Shown here: piece by piece, positions 32,268-44,949 of the stretch
How positions within the stretch are numbered: position 1 is the stretch's first letter
How the letters are laid out: every line of letters begins with the position of its first letter
Source: Topomyia yanbarensis
Taxonomy: Eukaryota > Arthropoda > Insecta > Diptera > Culicidae
Direction: 5' to 3'
DNA length: 64,000 nt
Assembly: GCF_030247195.1 (NCBI RefSeq)
Contig: NC_080672.1
Coordinates: forward strand, 402,831,037 to 402,895,036
Translations under genes and position numbers: made by a program
The notes under the pieces: generated by a model
Databases searched by the model: none
What the model saw: the letters and a program-made list of their open reading frames with translations, nothing else
Told to the model about the DNA's origin: nothing

Positions 32268-33385
32268 ACGGGTGTTCAATAAAAATGAGCGCGATTTCAA
32301 TACCTTTCTGCAATAAAAGTAAAGAGCGTATTTTTTTACTCTCAAAGATAATTGCTCTCTGGACTTCCTAGAAATGGGTGGCATGTTTCTTTTCGCTCGG
32401 GTGCTGTCAGTTCAATCGAAGATGGCCTCGAAACACGTGAGCGTGTTGTACGGTTTTACGGAACACATGGTCATCTTGGAAAAAAATTTACGGTAGACCA
32501 CTTTCGTGACGAAAACGTGCCCGTGAGTACAGTTTACCGGATCCTGGCATTCCTGAGCGTGTAGAGGAAGGCCGTCAGCGGCCGTCCAGCGAAGATAATG
32601 ACGAAGAAGAAGTAAGCGTTGGAAAATATGTTCGACAACAAGGACGGAACGAGTTTGCGTGACGCCGGCCGAAAATATGACTGCTCCCATACCTTGATTC
32701 ACCGAACCCTCAAGATGGAGGACATAATCTGTCGGAAGAAGACTCGGTTCCCCGAGTACAAGGAAGAGCAGATAGTGATCGTGAAATCGCATTGTCGGTG
32801 GATGACGAAGAACTACCGCGGGACGTCGTTCGTGCTGGACGACGAAAGTTACTTTCCGCTCTCAAAGACCTTCCAGGAAATGACAGCTACTATTCCAGCG
32901 ACAAAATCGGCCACAACCCCCTCCCCCCCCCCCTTCGAAGTAAAATATAAGTTTAAGCATAAATTTGAAAAAAAAGTTATGCTGTACATCGCCATATCGG
33001 ACAGAGGGATTTCAAAGCCGTGGTTCAAGTCGAGCGGTCTGGCCATCAATAAATAAGTGTACCAGAAGGAGTGTCATGAGAAAATTCTTCAGCCGTTCTT
33101 AAAGAAGTATGATGCGGATGGAAAGTACGTCTTCTGGCTGGACAAGGCGTCTTCCCATTACGCCAAGAAGGCGCTAGAGTATCGATCAGAAAAAAAATAC
33201 CGTACGTGCCGAAAGTAAGAAACCCGACCAACTTGCCCCAGTGCCGTCCCATTGAGGATTTTTTTTTCGGCTCCCTCAGTGCCCTAGTGTACAAAAATAA
33301 TCGACGGGGCAAGGATACGAAGCAGTTGGCCACCAGGATCCGGATTTTTTGTTTGTTTTTTAACTACATGACTGAAAAAAATTGA
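32268..33385 (+). mobile_element. DD37E mariner-type transposon, copy 2 (3' end lost)
   Basis: The left terminal repeat ACGGGTGTTCAATAAAAATG begins right after a TA at 32266-32267. The internal sequence parallels copy 1 (13465-14549) throughout, but alignment stops near 33385, just before where the right terminal repeat should be. It has the same orientation as copy 1. Confidence 0.85.
32422..33333 (+). pseudogene. DD37E mariner transposase, defective
   Basis: It starts at ATGGCCTCGAAACA; a short deletion right after the fourth codon shifts frame relative to copy 1. The longest surviving frame (32619-33053) holds SLRDAGRKYDCSHTLIHRTL, a second helix-turn-helix-like segment, and FVLDDESYFPLSKT with the first catalytic Asp. 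It then keeps KVMLYIAISDRGISKPWF before a TAA at 33054-33056. The WLDKASSHYAKKALEY block follows near 33132, with the final Glu block (IEDFF) near 33251, displaced by one base. This copy preserves the middle missing from copy 1. Confidence 0.85.
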
Positions 33386-34975
33386 CCCTTGGTAATATGT
33401 TTAAATTATTTTCACGGCGGTCAAAATAAAAAATATAGTTTGGTTCTCACAGTAAAATTTCACACTTTGCGAAACTGATCTATTATTTAAATAGTGGGTA
33501 GGGTTCTGATTCTATTAAAATCTAAAAATTAACTGTTTAATGGTTCGGGGTAGAGTTTCGCCGTCTTGCCAAAAATTGAAAAAAAAATTTAAATTTAGAA
33601 TAATTTTGTTGTCTAAGACACTGGATCTCTATGTCTTGTGCCTTTCATTTCACAGTAAAGTAAACAAAAAATAGTGTTTCTGAAAACAAATGGTTTTGTT
33701 TATATAATTTTTCCAGTTTTAATCTTTGTAAACATAACTTTAGAAATACTTTCAGATATTTTGAAAGAGAATAGGTTGTCTCCATAGACTGAACGTCTAG
33801 CTTTTTTCGGTAGAAAGTTATTTAAACTTTTTACTAAAAATACACTAAATTAGTTATTGGAGAGACGTTTCGAGTTCCTCTCAACAGAATCCGACAGTAA
33901 CTTAGGGATAGGACTAAGCTAGTACCAGATTGACGCTTTGGAATTTGCGTTTCCAATATTCGGTTAATACCTACCTAACTGAAAGTTTTTACCTAAATTT
34001 TCTCCACTAAGGAAAATTCAGCATGGTAAAAATAAACTATTGAATATTGCAAGATATAAAAAATGTCGACTTGCCATGTTTTGATGATGTATACCACAAA
34101 ATATATTTCATATGGCAGAAACGGAAATAGCTGAGTAATTGGTGTATATTATTCGCACTAAAAGAATTCTCAAATTGCCCAAAGGTTACTTTAGTGTAAA
34201 TTAAAACTACAAAAGTTATTTAAATAAATCCGTTTTTGAAGGAACACGCTAAAGTTTACACTTGGATTTCTCCTGCAATGGAAGGTATTAAAGATAGAGC
34301 ATACGTCTCTTCAGCAAATTTGTCTAAAATGTGTTGTTCTACAACTTCATTGAAGTCAGCTGTGCTCTTCCTCGCAACGTAAAAATGTTTAATTTTAAAG
34401 CGTGCTAAAATTAGAACCACCCTAGCTTATGTTTAAACGAAAAGTTTGGCCTTGCAAAATACAACAGATTTCTTTAGCATATTATCAGGCTAAGTTATTT
34501 AGCTTTAGCAAAAAATAATACTATATTTACCTTCTGTAACACAGGTACAGTGTCGATTCCTGCACGAATAAAACCTCGACTAAAATAAATAAAATTAACA
34601 AACTTAAGAAAAAAATTAAAAAAAATAAAATTAATAACATTAGTAGAATTTTTAAATAAAAATAAATAATAAAATAAATAAAGCGATTAATAAAACACAA
34701 CCAATAAAGTAAATAATATGAATCTGATGAAAAAATTAATAAAAACCAATGAAAGTTGTAATAAATTACTAAATAGTATTTATAAAATGAAAATACTCAA
34801 ACACAACTAATCCTAATGAACTGATTAAATTTAATAAAATGAACCGCATGGATCCAGTGACTCAAATTAATTATATGAGAAATTAAATTGAGCTAAATAA
34901 ATCAAACCAATAAACAAATAAATATAAGAACAATTAATAAAACTAATAAAATAAATAATGTCCGATCACTTGGCA
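33386..34975. other. AT-rich non-coding region
   Basis: No gene. 34560-34960 is a low-complexity run of AATAAA/AATTAATAAA text leading into the minisatellite. 34240-34400 resembles the sequence near 8870-9000. Confidence 0.45.
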
Positions 34976-37113
34976 AAATACTATTTGGCCGAACGCTATT
35001 TGGTCGACTGCTACTTGGCCGAATGAGTCTTTTACCCGAATGGGTCATTTACCTGAATGGGTCATTTGCCCAAAGGGGTCATTTGCCCGAATGGGTCATT
35101 TGGCCGAATGAGTCATTTGACCGAATAAGTTATTTGGCCGAATGGGTCATTTGTCCGAATGGGTCATTAGGCTGAATGGGTCATTTGGCCGAATGATTCA
35201 TTTGACCGAATGGGTCATTTGGCCGAATGGATCATTTGACCGAATGGGTCATTTGGTCGAATGGGTCATTTGGTTGAATGGGTCATTTGGTCGAATGGGT
35301 CATTTGGTCGAATGGGTCATTTGGCCGAATGGGTCATTAGGCTGAATGGGTCATTTGGACGAATGGATCATTTGACCGAATGGGTCATTTGGCCGAATGG
35401 ATAATTTGACCGAATGGGTCATTTGGCCGAATGGGTCATTCGGCCGAATGGGTCATTTGGCCGAATGGGTCTTTTGGCCGAATGGGTCATTTGGCCGAAT
35501 GGGTCATTTGGCCGAATGGGTCATTTGGCCGAATGGGTCATTTGGCCGAATGGGTCATTTGGCCGAATGGGTCATTTGGCCGAATGGGTCATTTGGCCGA
35601 ATGGGTCATTTGGCCGAATGGGTCATTTGGCCGAATGGGTCATTTGGCCGAATGGGTCATTTGGCCGAATGGGTCATTTGGCCGAATGGGTCATTTGGCC
35701 GAATGGGTCATTTGGCCGAATGGGTCATTTGGCCGAATGGGTCATTTGGCCGAATGGGTCATTTGGCCGAATGGGTCATTTGGCCGAATGGGTCATTTGG
35801 CCGAATGGGTCATTTGGCCGAATGGGTCATTTGGCCGAATGGGTCATTTGGCCGAATGGGTCATTTGGCCGAATGGGTCATTTGGCCGAATGGGTCATTT
35901 GGCCGAATGGGTCATTTGGCCGAATGGGTCTTTTGGCCGAATGGGTCTTTTGGCCGAATGGGTCATTTGGCCGAATGGGTCATTTGGCCGAATGGGTCAT
36001 TTGGCCGAATGGGTCATTTGGCCGAATGGGTCATTTGGCCGAATGGGTCATTTGGCCGAATGGGTCATTTGGCCGAATGGGTCATTTGGCCGAATGGGTC
36101 ATTTGGCCGAATGGGTCATTTGGCCGAATGGGTCATTTGGCCGAATGGGTCATTTGGCCGAATGGGTCATTTGGCCGAATGGGTCATTTGGCCGAATGGG
36201 TCATTTGGCCGAATGGGTCATTTGGCCGAATGGGTCATTTGGCCGAATGGGTCATTTGGCCGAATGGGTCATTTGGCCGAATGGGTCATTTGGCCGAATG
36301 GGTCATTTGGCCGAATGGGTCATTTGGCCGAATGGGTCATTTGACCGAATGGGTCATTTGGCCGAATGGGTCATTTGACCGAATGGGTCATTTGGCCGAA
36401 TGGGTCATTTGGCCGAATGGGTCATTTGGCCGAATGGGTCATTTGGCCGAATGGGTCATTTGGCCGAATGGGTCATTTGGCCGAATGGGTCATTTGGCCG
36501 AATGGGTCATTTGGCCGAATGGGTCATTTGGCCGAATGGGTCATTTGGCCGAATGGGTCATTTGGCCGAATGGGTCATTTGGCCGAATGGGTCATTTGGC
36601 CGAATGGGTCATTTGGCCGAATGGGTCTTTTGGCCGAATGGGTCTTTTGGCCGAATGGGTCATTTGGCCGAATGGGTCATTTGGCTGAATGGGTCATTTG
36701 GCCGAATGGGTCATTTGGTCGAATGGGTCATTTGGCCGAATGGGTCATTTGGCCGAATGGGTCATTTGGCCGAATGGGTCATTTGGCCGAATGGGTCATT
36801 TGGCCGAATGAGTCATTTGGCCGAATGGGTCATTTGGCCGAATGGGTCATTTGGCCGAATGGGTCATTTGGCCGAATGGGTCATTTGGCCGAATGGGTCA
36901 TTTGGCCGAATGGGTCATTTGGCCGAATGGGTCATTTGGCCGAATGGGTCATTTGGCCGAATGGGTCATTTGGCCGAATGGGTCATTTGGCCGAATGGGT
37001 CATTTGGCCGAATGGGTCATTTGGCCGAATGGGTCATTTGGCCGAATGGGTCATTTGGCCGAATGGGTCATTTGGCCGAATGGGTCATTGGCCGAATGGG
37101 TCATTTGCCAATA
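34976..37113 (+). repeat. 17-bp minisatellite, about 120 units
   Basis: The unit is GCCGAATGGGTCATTTG. The left 350 bp is degenerate, with related phrases (TACTTGGCC, ATTTGGTCGAATGG), and the array is nearly pure from about 35400 to 37080. Because 17 is not a multiple of 3 and the unit has no stop in any forward frame, all three frames read the same 17-residue peptide repeat (MGHLAEWVIWPNGSFGR). The resulting frames of up to 424 codons are properties of the repeat and not evidence of a gene. A doublet of CATTT-to-CTTTT variants recurs at 35929 and 36626, exactly 697 bp (41 units) apart, pointing to block duplication. Confidence 0.98.
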
Positions 37114-37190
37114 GATCAAATCTTGCCTCAATCAAAAGTTATAGCTATTTAAAAACGCTGTTGTCCACAAACGCATGGGCATGAATGGGT
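37114..37190. repeat. Fragment shared with the element at 62832
   Basis: It begins at the minisatellite edge and reads CAAAAGTTATAGCTATTT and GGGCATGAATGGGTTAAGG. It aligns over about 80 bp with 62832-62910, inside the TTAA-flanked inverted-repeat element. The array therefore abuts, or arose beside, a dispersed element. Confidence 0.75.
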
Positions 37191-39299
37191 TAAGGAGAAA
37201 CAGGTATTTGGTTATGTGAATAACTTTTTCCGTTACTATTTTGATTTAAGTAAGCCATTTTATTTGGTTTTAATTGTTCGTTGAAAAGATGATATTGTGA
37301 ACGGGAACGTCTCCATCGGTAGAATCGAGCTGACGCATCTTTGTATCGAGCAAACTGATTTATTTGCTTATTGCGTGTTTTATTGGACCAACTAAGGAAT
37401 TATTCCATGGAGTATTTCTTGTGTGCGGGAAATACGCATGGTACTGATTGAGTGGAATGGTAGCTTTTGAATCACTTAGTACCTGCGATATCTATTATCA
37501 ATTTCCATGTTCACTTTATTTCATCATTTGAGCTATAACATTATAGCTTTGTTTACTGGATTTTCGGCTTTTCGGTTTGTTCTAGTTGGACTGACTGCGA
37601 ATTTCTGACAGCTTATTAAACTCAAATGCTTTTTGCATAATTCGATCATAGAAACTACAACCGATGATTTTTGGTTTTTGAAAAAAGATTAATTAATACA
37701 TTATTTCAGCAAAATTATCCATTTGATTAAATTACATCGTAAAAGTAAGTAACTAGTTGGTGTAATTATTTAGATAACTGTCACGAACTTTTATTGAAGT
37801 CGAACTTCTAATGCGGCACCCGCGATTACCCGCAATCACACTACACTCATTCGAAACTTTTTTTTTTTATTTTCTCTTGAAAATGAGTCTGTAGTGCTTT
37901 TACGGAAACTTGTGATAAGCAGTCAAAATTAAAAAAAAAAATCAGTGGAGACGGATGGTTATTACTGATAATCAAGCTGAATAATAGCTTTGTAGTAAAA
38001 ATAATGGCGCGAATATATACATAACTTTCAAGGAAATCGAGAGCGTAATCCATGACGGTTAAACTAGTGAACAAGAGAACGAATTCGAGCGAACAGAGTG
38101 GTTTTTAGACTGTGACAGTATTAAGACTGTTTGAAATTCACATATTTTTAACCTATTGAAACATGTCATAAAATTTTCGTGGCACTTTTTCTTGTTAACT
38201 TACGCAGCAACTGTCAAATTGAAAGAACACAATTGAGTTCTAGTCATCAGAATTTACCCAACTAAAATAAGATATTTTTTTAATTAACCGTGTGGGCAAA
38301 AAATGAATATTAAATTATATTTCACGTAAGATATGAAATAGACACCCTAAGTTACTTAAAACACATTATTCAAAACTTTGCGAAAAAAAATCGATAATAA
38401 CCCTGTTGATTAGTGAATACAATTAAACATTACAGCAAGTCAACTAAAAAATTTTAAATTACAGCAAGTCAGCTAATTTTTTTTTATTTTTTCATAAAAA
38501 GTGGTCAAACTTATGCGAACATATGTTATTTAACCCGTTAAAACAAAATAACAATTTTTGCAGTATCATAATGAGATGTAAATCAATTCGTTTCAACATT
38601 AAAAATAATAAATTAAGTACACTATAATTACTAATGAAAAAAGCGTACCGCGTAATGATGAAATACTTTTTTCTGAGCCACCCTAATCAGTGGTAAAGTA
38701 ATTTCAAATATATTTTGTAAATAAAATAGGAATTCGGCGTACACAGATTTCTTTGTAAGAATTATAAATTTTCGCGTTAGAATTATTATGTTTTAAAGGT
38801 TTTTTCTAACAAACGATAATATCAAAAACGTTTCAGTGCACGGAAATAATCATTCAAAAATTCAATGAAAATTTTCGACAAAAAAATATTTTTGAGCCAC
38901 CCTAATGAATATTTAATCTGTATTTTTAATATGATTTCATATCAGAAACAAATTCAGAGTACCAAAATTACGACAGCCGGCTGCCCGGAGTTGAAGTTGC
39001 CATTTTTGCGAATTGAGAATTTCGGAATTAATTCATCAGACGATAAATATATCATAAATTCTCGGCATCCGGCTGCCCAGAGAAATAAACACATGATTAC
39101 ACTACTGAGTGTTCTAGGCAACTCGCGTCACTTATTAAGGTGAATCGTGATTTGTGTAACTTCCCATGGAGATGCTGAGATAAGTATACACGTTCTTTAT
39201 AGCGACGTTCATTACACCAACACTCATTTCCTTCACCGATTACTGTAAGCATATGGCCGTCACCGATATGCAAATTTCAAAGTATCGAACGCTCGAAAC
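37191..39299. other. AT-rich non-coding region
   Basis: No gene. The phrase GAGCCACCCTAAT occurs at about 38676 and 38894, and CCGGCTGCCC at about 38977 and 39069, as short direct repeats. Confidence 0.4.
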
Positions 39300-39307
39300 G
39301 TGTACAG

Positions 39308-39522
39308 TAGAGTGACAAGAAAAAGCGATAATATGATGCATGCAGTGCCACCTAGCGGCGAAAATGTGAGCTAGAGTGTAAATTATCGAAAAATCCCATT
39401 AAAATTTTAGGCACATTGATCCGGTAGCTAGACTTGTCCGATTTGCTTCAAATTACTCCTGGTAGGACTAGGAATCGACTCAGGGGCGGGCCGATAGGGG
39501 TCATTTTTTTCTTGTCACTCTA
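39308..39522. mobile_element. hAT-type MITE with perfect 8-bp duplication
   Basis: Terminal inverted repeats TAGAGTGACAAGAAAAA match at both ends of a 215-bp insert. GTGTACAG flanks it perfectly at 39300-39307 and 39523-39530. An 8-bp duplication and a TAG-starting end are typical of hAT elements. No coding capacity, so it would need a transposase from elsewhere. Confidence 0.93.
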
Positions 39523-39692
39523 GTGTACAGTAATGGTGGATACAACTACTCTCAGGTTCCATTCGTTGGTTTTCTGTGCAATTTCTCTAGTTGTGGTCAA
39601 ACACCGAGTAGCAACTACAAATTGTCCGGTCATCATACTCATGCTTAGAATCTGACACTAACAGAAAAACCGGATTAATTTAGCGCCGAGGG
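39523..39692. other. Spacer
   Basis: Nothing recognised beyond the target-site duplicate at its left edge. Confidence 0.3.
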
Positions 39693-39840
39693 GCGGGCAT
39701 AGCGCAGTTGGTAAATCCGTTGTCTTGTACGCTGCTCATCTGGGTTAGATTCCCATCCCCGCATTGAGTTGGAAATTTTTCAAAAAGATATTTTTCTAAC
39801 CCGAAAAAGGGGCTAATGAACCTAAGATTGTAAATAAAAG
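39693..39840 (+). mobile_element. tRNA-derived SINE
   Basis: A-box-like GGGCATAGCGCAGTTGGTAA and B-box-like GGGTTAGATTCCCATCC are followed by the tail elements TTTTTCTAACCCG and AACCTAAGATTG. The C of the canonical B-box GGTTCGA is mutated here, which should weaken Pol III initiation. Confidence 0.87.
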
Positions 39841-42300
39841 AAATAGTGCTGGATTGACACTAGATTCAAGACGGAAATATAATTTGTGTTCCGAAGTGAA
39901 CGACTAGTTAAACATTCAAAAATTACAAATATTAGTGTTCGCTCAGTTTTTATCCTTAGGAAGAAATATAGAAACCTATGTCTCCTAGCACTAATATTCG
40001 GGTTTTAAAGCTTCAACTGTGCTCGATGTCCAAGCTTCATGTATATAGTACAACATACCTTAAAACAGTTTTTCAAAACTATCTTTAAATTTAACTTCTA
40101 TTCAAATACTCCCAGAAACGGACACGCCCAACATCAAAAATTCTCGAAACCCGGGGAATACCTGCTAACCGGAACTTTCACATCGAACTCCTCCACGTGC
40201 AGCGAGAAAAAAACACGCCTCCAACACAGACCAGAAGTTGTGAGATTCCTTGTGTGGAGGAGGGAGAACTCAACCAAAAACCGATTCCAAGAAAAATCTC
40301 AGGCAACTGTTGAATTGAAATGTCTTCCCCAAGCTCTGAGGATTCGCCTTTGCCTCTCTCTGTTTTGCCTATGTTTTTTTTGCTCCTCCCAAAGTGTGCG
40401 ATACTTGTTACCGTTCTCGGAATCCGGAGCCCCCCACCTTGCTTGGAAGCACAGCAGCATCGTCGTTCTCTTTAGAAAATGCAACCGAGCAAGCAGCCAG
40501 TAATAGAAAACAACCAGATGAGCAATCTTGATGGGGAGGGTGGGGGGTTGGATCCTGCCGCCAGCTCCCCCAGGGTAGACTGATGTTTTTTCACATGCTA
40601 TAATAATAATAATAATAATAGCATTAATAATAATGATATTTCTTTCTGTGACGTGAACTTCATTGTGCTATAACGGGAGAGTTCGGAAGGCGGCGTCGAC
40701 GGCGGCCAGGATCTTGCATGGATCCGTCTTTATTTTTATTTCATTTTGGTGTCTCCGAAAAATGTGCGAAATTTGCTCGATTCTATGCAGGTAGCTGCCT
40801 AGCATTTTCATTTTCTGCGGATCCGTCCTGGAAAGGTTAGCCTGACTTGGCGATGGAGCAAAAGATGATTCCGATATCTATTGGATTGGGTGCTCTCATA
40901 CGCACGCATTGGCTGCTGAAGGCAGCGAGACCGGGTTGACGTGGTTACTGATATGGGGAGTGTGAAATGGGTCCTGGCAGGCTACGTTACAACGGCGTCG
41001 AGACGGCTGCCAGGAGATCAACGCGATACGTGAATGGGGATATTGAATGGAGCTTATAATAAATATGATCTGTTTGCTGGAGTGGGTATTAGACATTAGC
41101 AAGAACATTATCACCTAATTGTGATTTTGAATAAGCTCTCACCGGTATATAACAGAAGAGTCAAATTGGATTTATTTACTTGTCGATTGAGGAGTAATTG
41201 GGGAAATATTGACACTGCGTGAATCTTCCCAGAAACTACCGGTAGGTAAGCTTCTAACTTTAATCAATTGTATGTCTTCTGTGGGAACATTTCTGGAACT
41301 CATCCCACGAAAAAAATACTTAAATACTTACGACAGATTTGAATCATAACGTACAGCTCGCTGAGTCAGTGAACCTCAATCGTGGAAAAAACGACCAGAA
41401 ATTAATTTTCATTCAACATTCTCTGCAACGAACATCTTTTAAATGGCTTATCCCGGAAATTAATGCTATAAGAGTTCGAAATTAATTGCTCTTCAGGTAA
41501 AGCTCTCCCCCACAGTCAGTTTCGGAAGGAAACGGGGGAAAATGGAATGAAAATGATCCTCTTCAGTTTACTACCTTCCAAGCGAAACCGCAACCATCTC
41601 GCAGGGATAATGTAATTTAATTAATCCTTTCCGCTTACATTTCGCCTCACACCAAAACGAACAGCAAAAGCTGTTCCAAACACTCCCACATTTCCCACAT
41701 TTTAAATTTCCACACCGTGATGGAAGAAAAATCAAGTTAAATAGAATTCACCCCTGCTTTGCTTCTGCTATATCGCTTTTTTCTTCTTTTCTTGTTTTTA
41801 ACTCCCTGCTCCACCAAAAAAGGAAACTCAATTCCAATTCCGCTGCTGCTGTTGCTGCTTGGAAAAGTTAAACAAAGAAGCAACAATATCTATGAAGCAG
41901 CAGCAACCGAGCAAATATTGACTCGAATACGATTCACGGAATTTTTGACCAAAAAGCTGAGCTGATTCCTTTGTACCGGCTCGGTTCTTTGGATCGGAAG
42001 ATCATCACCATCATCATCATCCACAACAGCAAAGGACGGAGCTGAATTTAATTTGATTGAACCGAACGAACAATCGAACAGAGAACTGGTATTGATCGGC
42101 ATTGAGTGTGATTGGTTAGAGGGAAAGGGGTCGGTTGAGGGAAGTGAGAGAATCTGATTTTTAATGGTTTTTTTTTTGCTAGGAAGGATGTTCGGACATA
42201 TTGGATCTAAGCAGCTGGAACTATAACACAATTGATTGTGTAGCAAATAAGAGAAACACAATTTCTTCCCTTTTCCGAAAGAGGCTCAATTTCGTAGATA
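39841..42300. other. Complex, apparently single-copy island with microsatellite
   Basis: Mostly non-repetitive, GC-richer DNA. An (ATA)n run lies at about 40600-40640, and CATCATCATC near 42009. The largest frame (40039-40503 plus) shows no domain. Candidate host non-coding or regulatory sequence. Confidence 0.4.
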
Positions 42301-42930
42301 TCGTAGCAGAAATTTACCATTTTGGTTTGTCATATGAAAGCGCAAGGTGATCTGGTCTTTCCCAAATTGGAATATTTTGATACCCTTTTAATTCGAAAAA
42401 GTATTTAATTTTAATGGATGTAGGCTGGCTTCATTTAAACTCGCTCTTAACAGAAGGTGGCGGGGAATTGTGATTGTACTTTCCTATATTCATTGTACCT
42501 ATGAAAGTTTAACTATTCCAGTCGTAAGTGCAAATTGCTTGCCAAACACAAATATTTATTTTTTTGTTAGTTGTAATGCCTCTGTAAATATCTACAATGC
42601 TGAGGCACTTTTTGCCCCTGCATTATTAAAAGCTTGTACTGAAAACTGTTTAAAATATTCTTAGATGAATGATAGTCAGTAATTTCACACAATTTTTATT
42701 TATTAAATTTTCGTTGTGCTGTGTTTTGGCATGTAACCATTGAACAATGAAAAATATAGATAAATGAGTAAAATTAATAAAATGAATGATCTTAGTGAAG
42801 TCAATAAAAAATAAACTAAATGCGATAAATTAAATGACTTGGGCGAGTAAAATTATGGAAATGAAAAAGAAGAATACCACGAATATAGTAAACAATATGA
42901 GTAAAACGTTTTTGAATTAAAAATTTTGTC
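42301..42930. other. AT-rich spacer
   Basis: Nothing recognised. Confidence 0.3.
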
Positions 42931-42933
42931 TAT

Positions 42934-43440
42934 ATGGACGATGAAAAAGTTGATGTTCGGCTATATGATCTGGGACCGTTTATTAGCAATGTTTTCATAG
43001 AAAAATTCATCCCGCAATTCGGAGAAGTGAAATTCGTTACTAAAGACACATGGATAAACTGCTTCACACCTATCGCCAATGGTGTTTTCGTAGTGAGAAT
43101 GTTGCTGGGCCGACTCATTTTTTTCTACATGAATGGAAAAAGGAATGCGGTGCTAATATGCATAGTACTCTTTGCACATTTAAAAGCTGAATTAATACGT
43201 GTTAGTTCGGTGATCAGGCTGCTCATTGGGGAATACCATCCTCAGAAACCACTACGCACAACTAACCTACTTACTATTACCTGAACTGCACTAGGCAATA
43301 CTTATGGTTGCTGTTTCGGTTATAATTCCAACTGCGAAAACTGCATCCAGTACCTCTAAATCAACAGCCGGAACTATCAACGAGGAAGCGAAAGACGACG
43401 GGTTCACACTCGTGACCCCTAAAGTGCGAATAACTTTCAG
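42934..43440 (+). pseudogene. LINE ORF1 (gag-like) relic, second lineage
   Basis: The plus strand reads VDVRLYDLGPFISN, FGEVKFVTKDTWINCF and IANGVFVVRMLLGR. This pattern belongs to the domain before the zinc knuckles in Jockey-type ORF1 proteins of mosquitoes. After a frameshift near 43140, GDQAAHWG near 43212 is a degraded CCHC knuckle, and DDGFTLVTPK near 43397 resembles an ORF1 C-terminus. It is distinct from the ORF1 at 61099-62436. Confidence 0.72.
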
Positions 43441-44200
43441 GTACGGAATCTGCTTTGTGATATTTTCAAGAAAATTTAATTAAATTCTGGGAGAGCTCAA
43501 CGTACGGATTAAAATATAGGTTTTGCTAAAATATGTGTTGGTTACCCGTCGGCAGTTGACAGATCGTCAGTACTCTTTACTATATTATTATGCCCAATAA
43601 CATTATAGCCGTTTCGAGACGTGGAGAACGAATCTACCATGAAACCACCCACGAAAATTTTCGGACAAATGAGGCACCAACTTATCACTTGTGACTTAGC
43701 ACTTCAGGTCCAATATGGAGGCTGGTTCACCGTCACACGTAAAAATCTAACAACTTATTTTTTTGTAAAACCAATTAATGTGCATTATTACGACTTGTGC
43801 GATTTCCATCGAGGTTTTGTGCGTAAATAATGCTGTTCTACCCAATTACATCGTAAGCATTGGCCGCCGAATTTTGTCACACCGAGCTCCACGGTCCCAG
43901 AATTCCATCATCCCCTATTATGGTCAATAACCGATTTCCATTACTTCGAGTTCTACAGCCACAAATTTCATTATTCTGAATTCCATTACCCCCGAATGTT
44001 ACCCAATCTGCCTTAAATTTCGTCACGGACAGTAATTTAATTTTATTATTCCTTCTTTACTACATGAGCTGTTCTTCATAGGTCACAAACTGTTTTCTTA
44101 AAAATCTTATTCAAAATTGAGATGTTTTCTACTGTACAATTTGTAGATTGAACTGGACTTCCTCTATCAATACTAAATCTGTTTTAAGCTCGAATTCTAA
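43441..44200. other. Non-coding region
   Basis: Short repeated text around AATTCCATTA (43900-43990). The 69-codon frame at 43621-43830 is not recognised. Confidence 0.35.
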
Positions 44201-44949
44201 AATTTCCCCTTTTGCTTAGTAAAAGAGTAAAAAATTGTTGAAAAGAAAAACTACTACACTACTAAAATTGTGTAAAAAATGTATGCAACTTTACTAAAAG
44301 TTTGCTATTTTTTTTAAAATTTTGAAGAAAGAAGTTTCTAACATTTCAATAAAAATTTACGAAGATTTTACTAACATTTTACTGAAACTTTTCTAAAATC
44401 TCGCCAATTTTTTCTAAAATCTTACTCAAATTTTTCTAAAATATTATTGGAGGTGTTTTAAAATATTTCATTTTTTTTTCTAAAATTTCACTCAAACGAT
44501 ATTAAAATTTCATTAAAATCAAGCTAAAATTACAGGATTTAAAATATTCATTCAATTTTACGATAATTTTATTAAAATCTTATTGATACTTTGTTAAAAT
44601 TATACTAAATATCTGCTTACATTTTGGAAAAGTTTCACTAAAATTTAGTCTATAATTTTACTAAAATATAACTTGAGTTTAACTATACGATTACTGAAGT
44701 TATAGTTAAATATTTCTAAAGGTTTTTTTTTAAATTGCACTACAGCGAAGATTTGTTGAAATTTGTTGAAGTTTTTTGCAAAATCTTGTTAGAATACTTT
44801 AATCTTTAGTTTGATTTTACTCAAATTTAACGAAATATTTTCTGAAACCATCGCAAAATTTTTGTAAATTTTTTCCATGACTTTTCGAAAATATTACTAA
44901 AATTTTATAAACCTCTATCTAATATATCATAAAAAAATTTCTTCACGCT

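Noticed and set aside
34976..37113. CRISPR-like array
   Set aside because: The repeats are contiguous with no unique spacers, no cas genes are present, and the DNA is eukaryotic.
35142..37184. Long overlapping open frames of 250-424 codons in three frames
   Set aside because: They are produced by the stop-free 17-bp repeat and encode the same peptide in every frame. There is no independent start, domain or codon pattern.
39693..39765. A second tRNA gene
   Set aside because: Same reason: SINE head with a mutated B box and no proper acceptor stem.
42934..43284. Host protein-coding gene
   Set aside because: The pattern is that of a LINE ORF1 with a degraded zinc knuckle and frameshifts.
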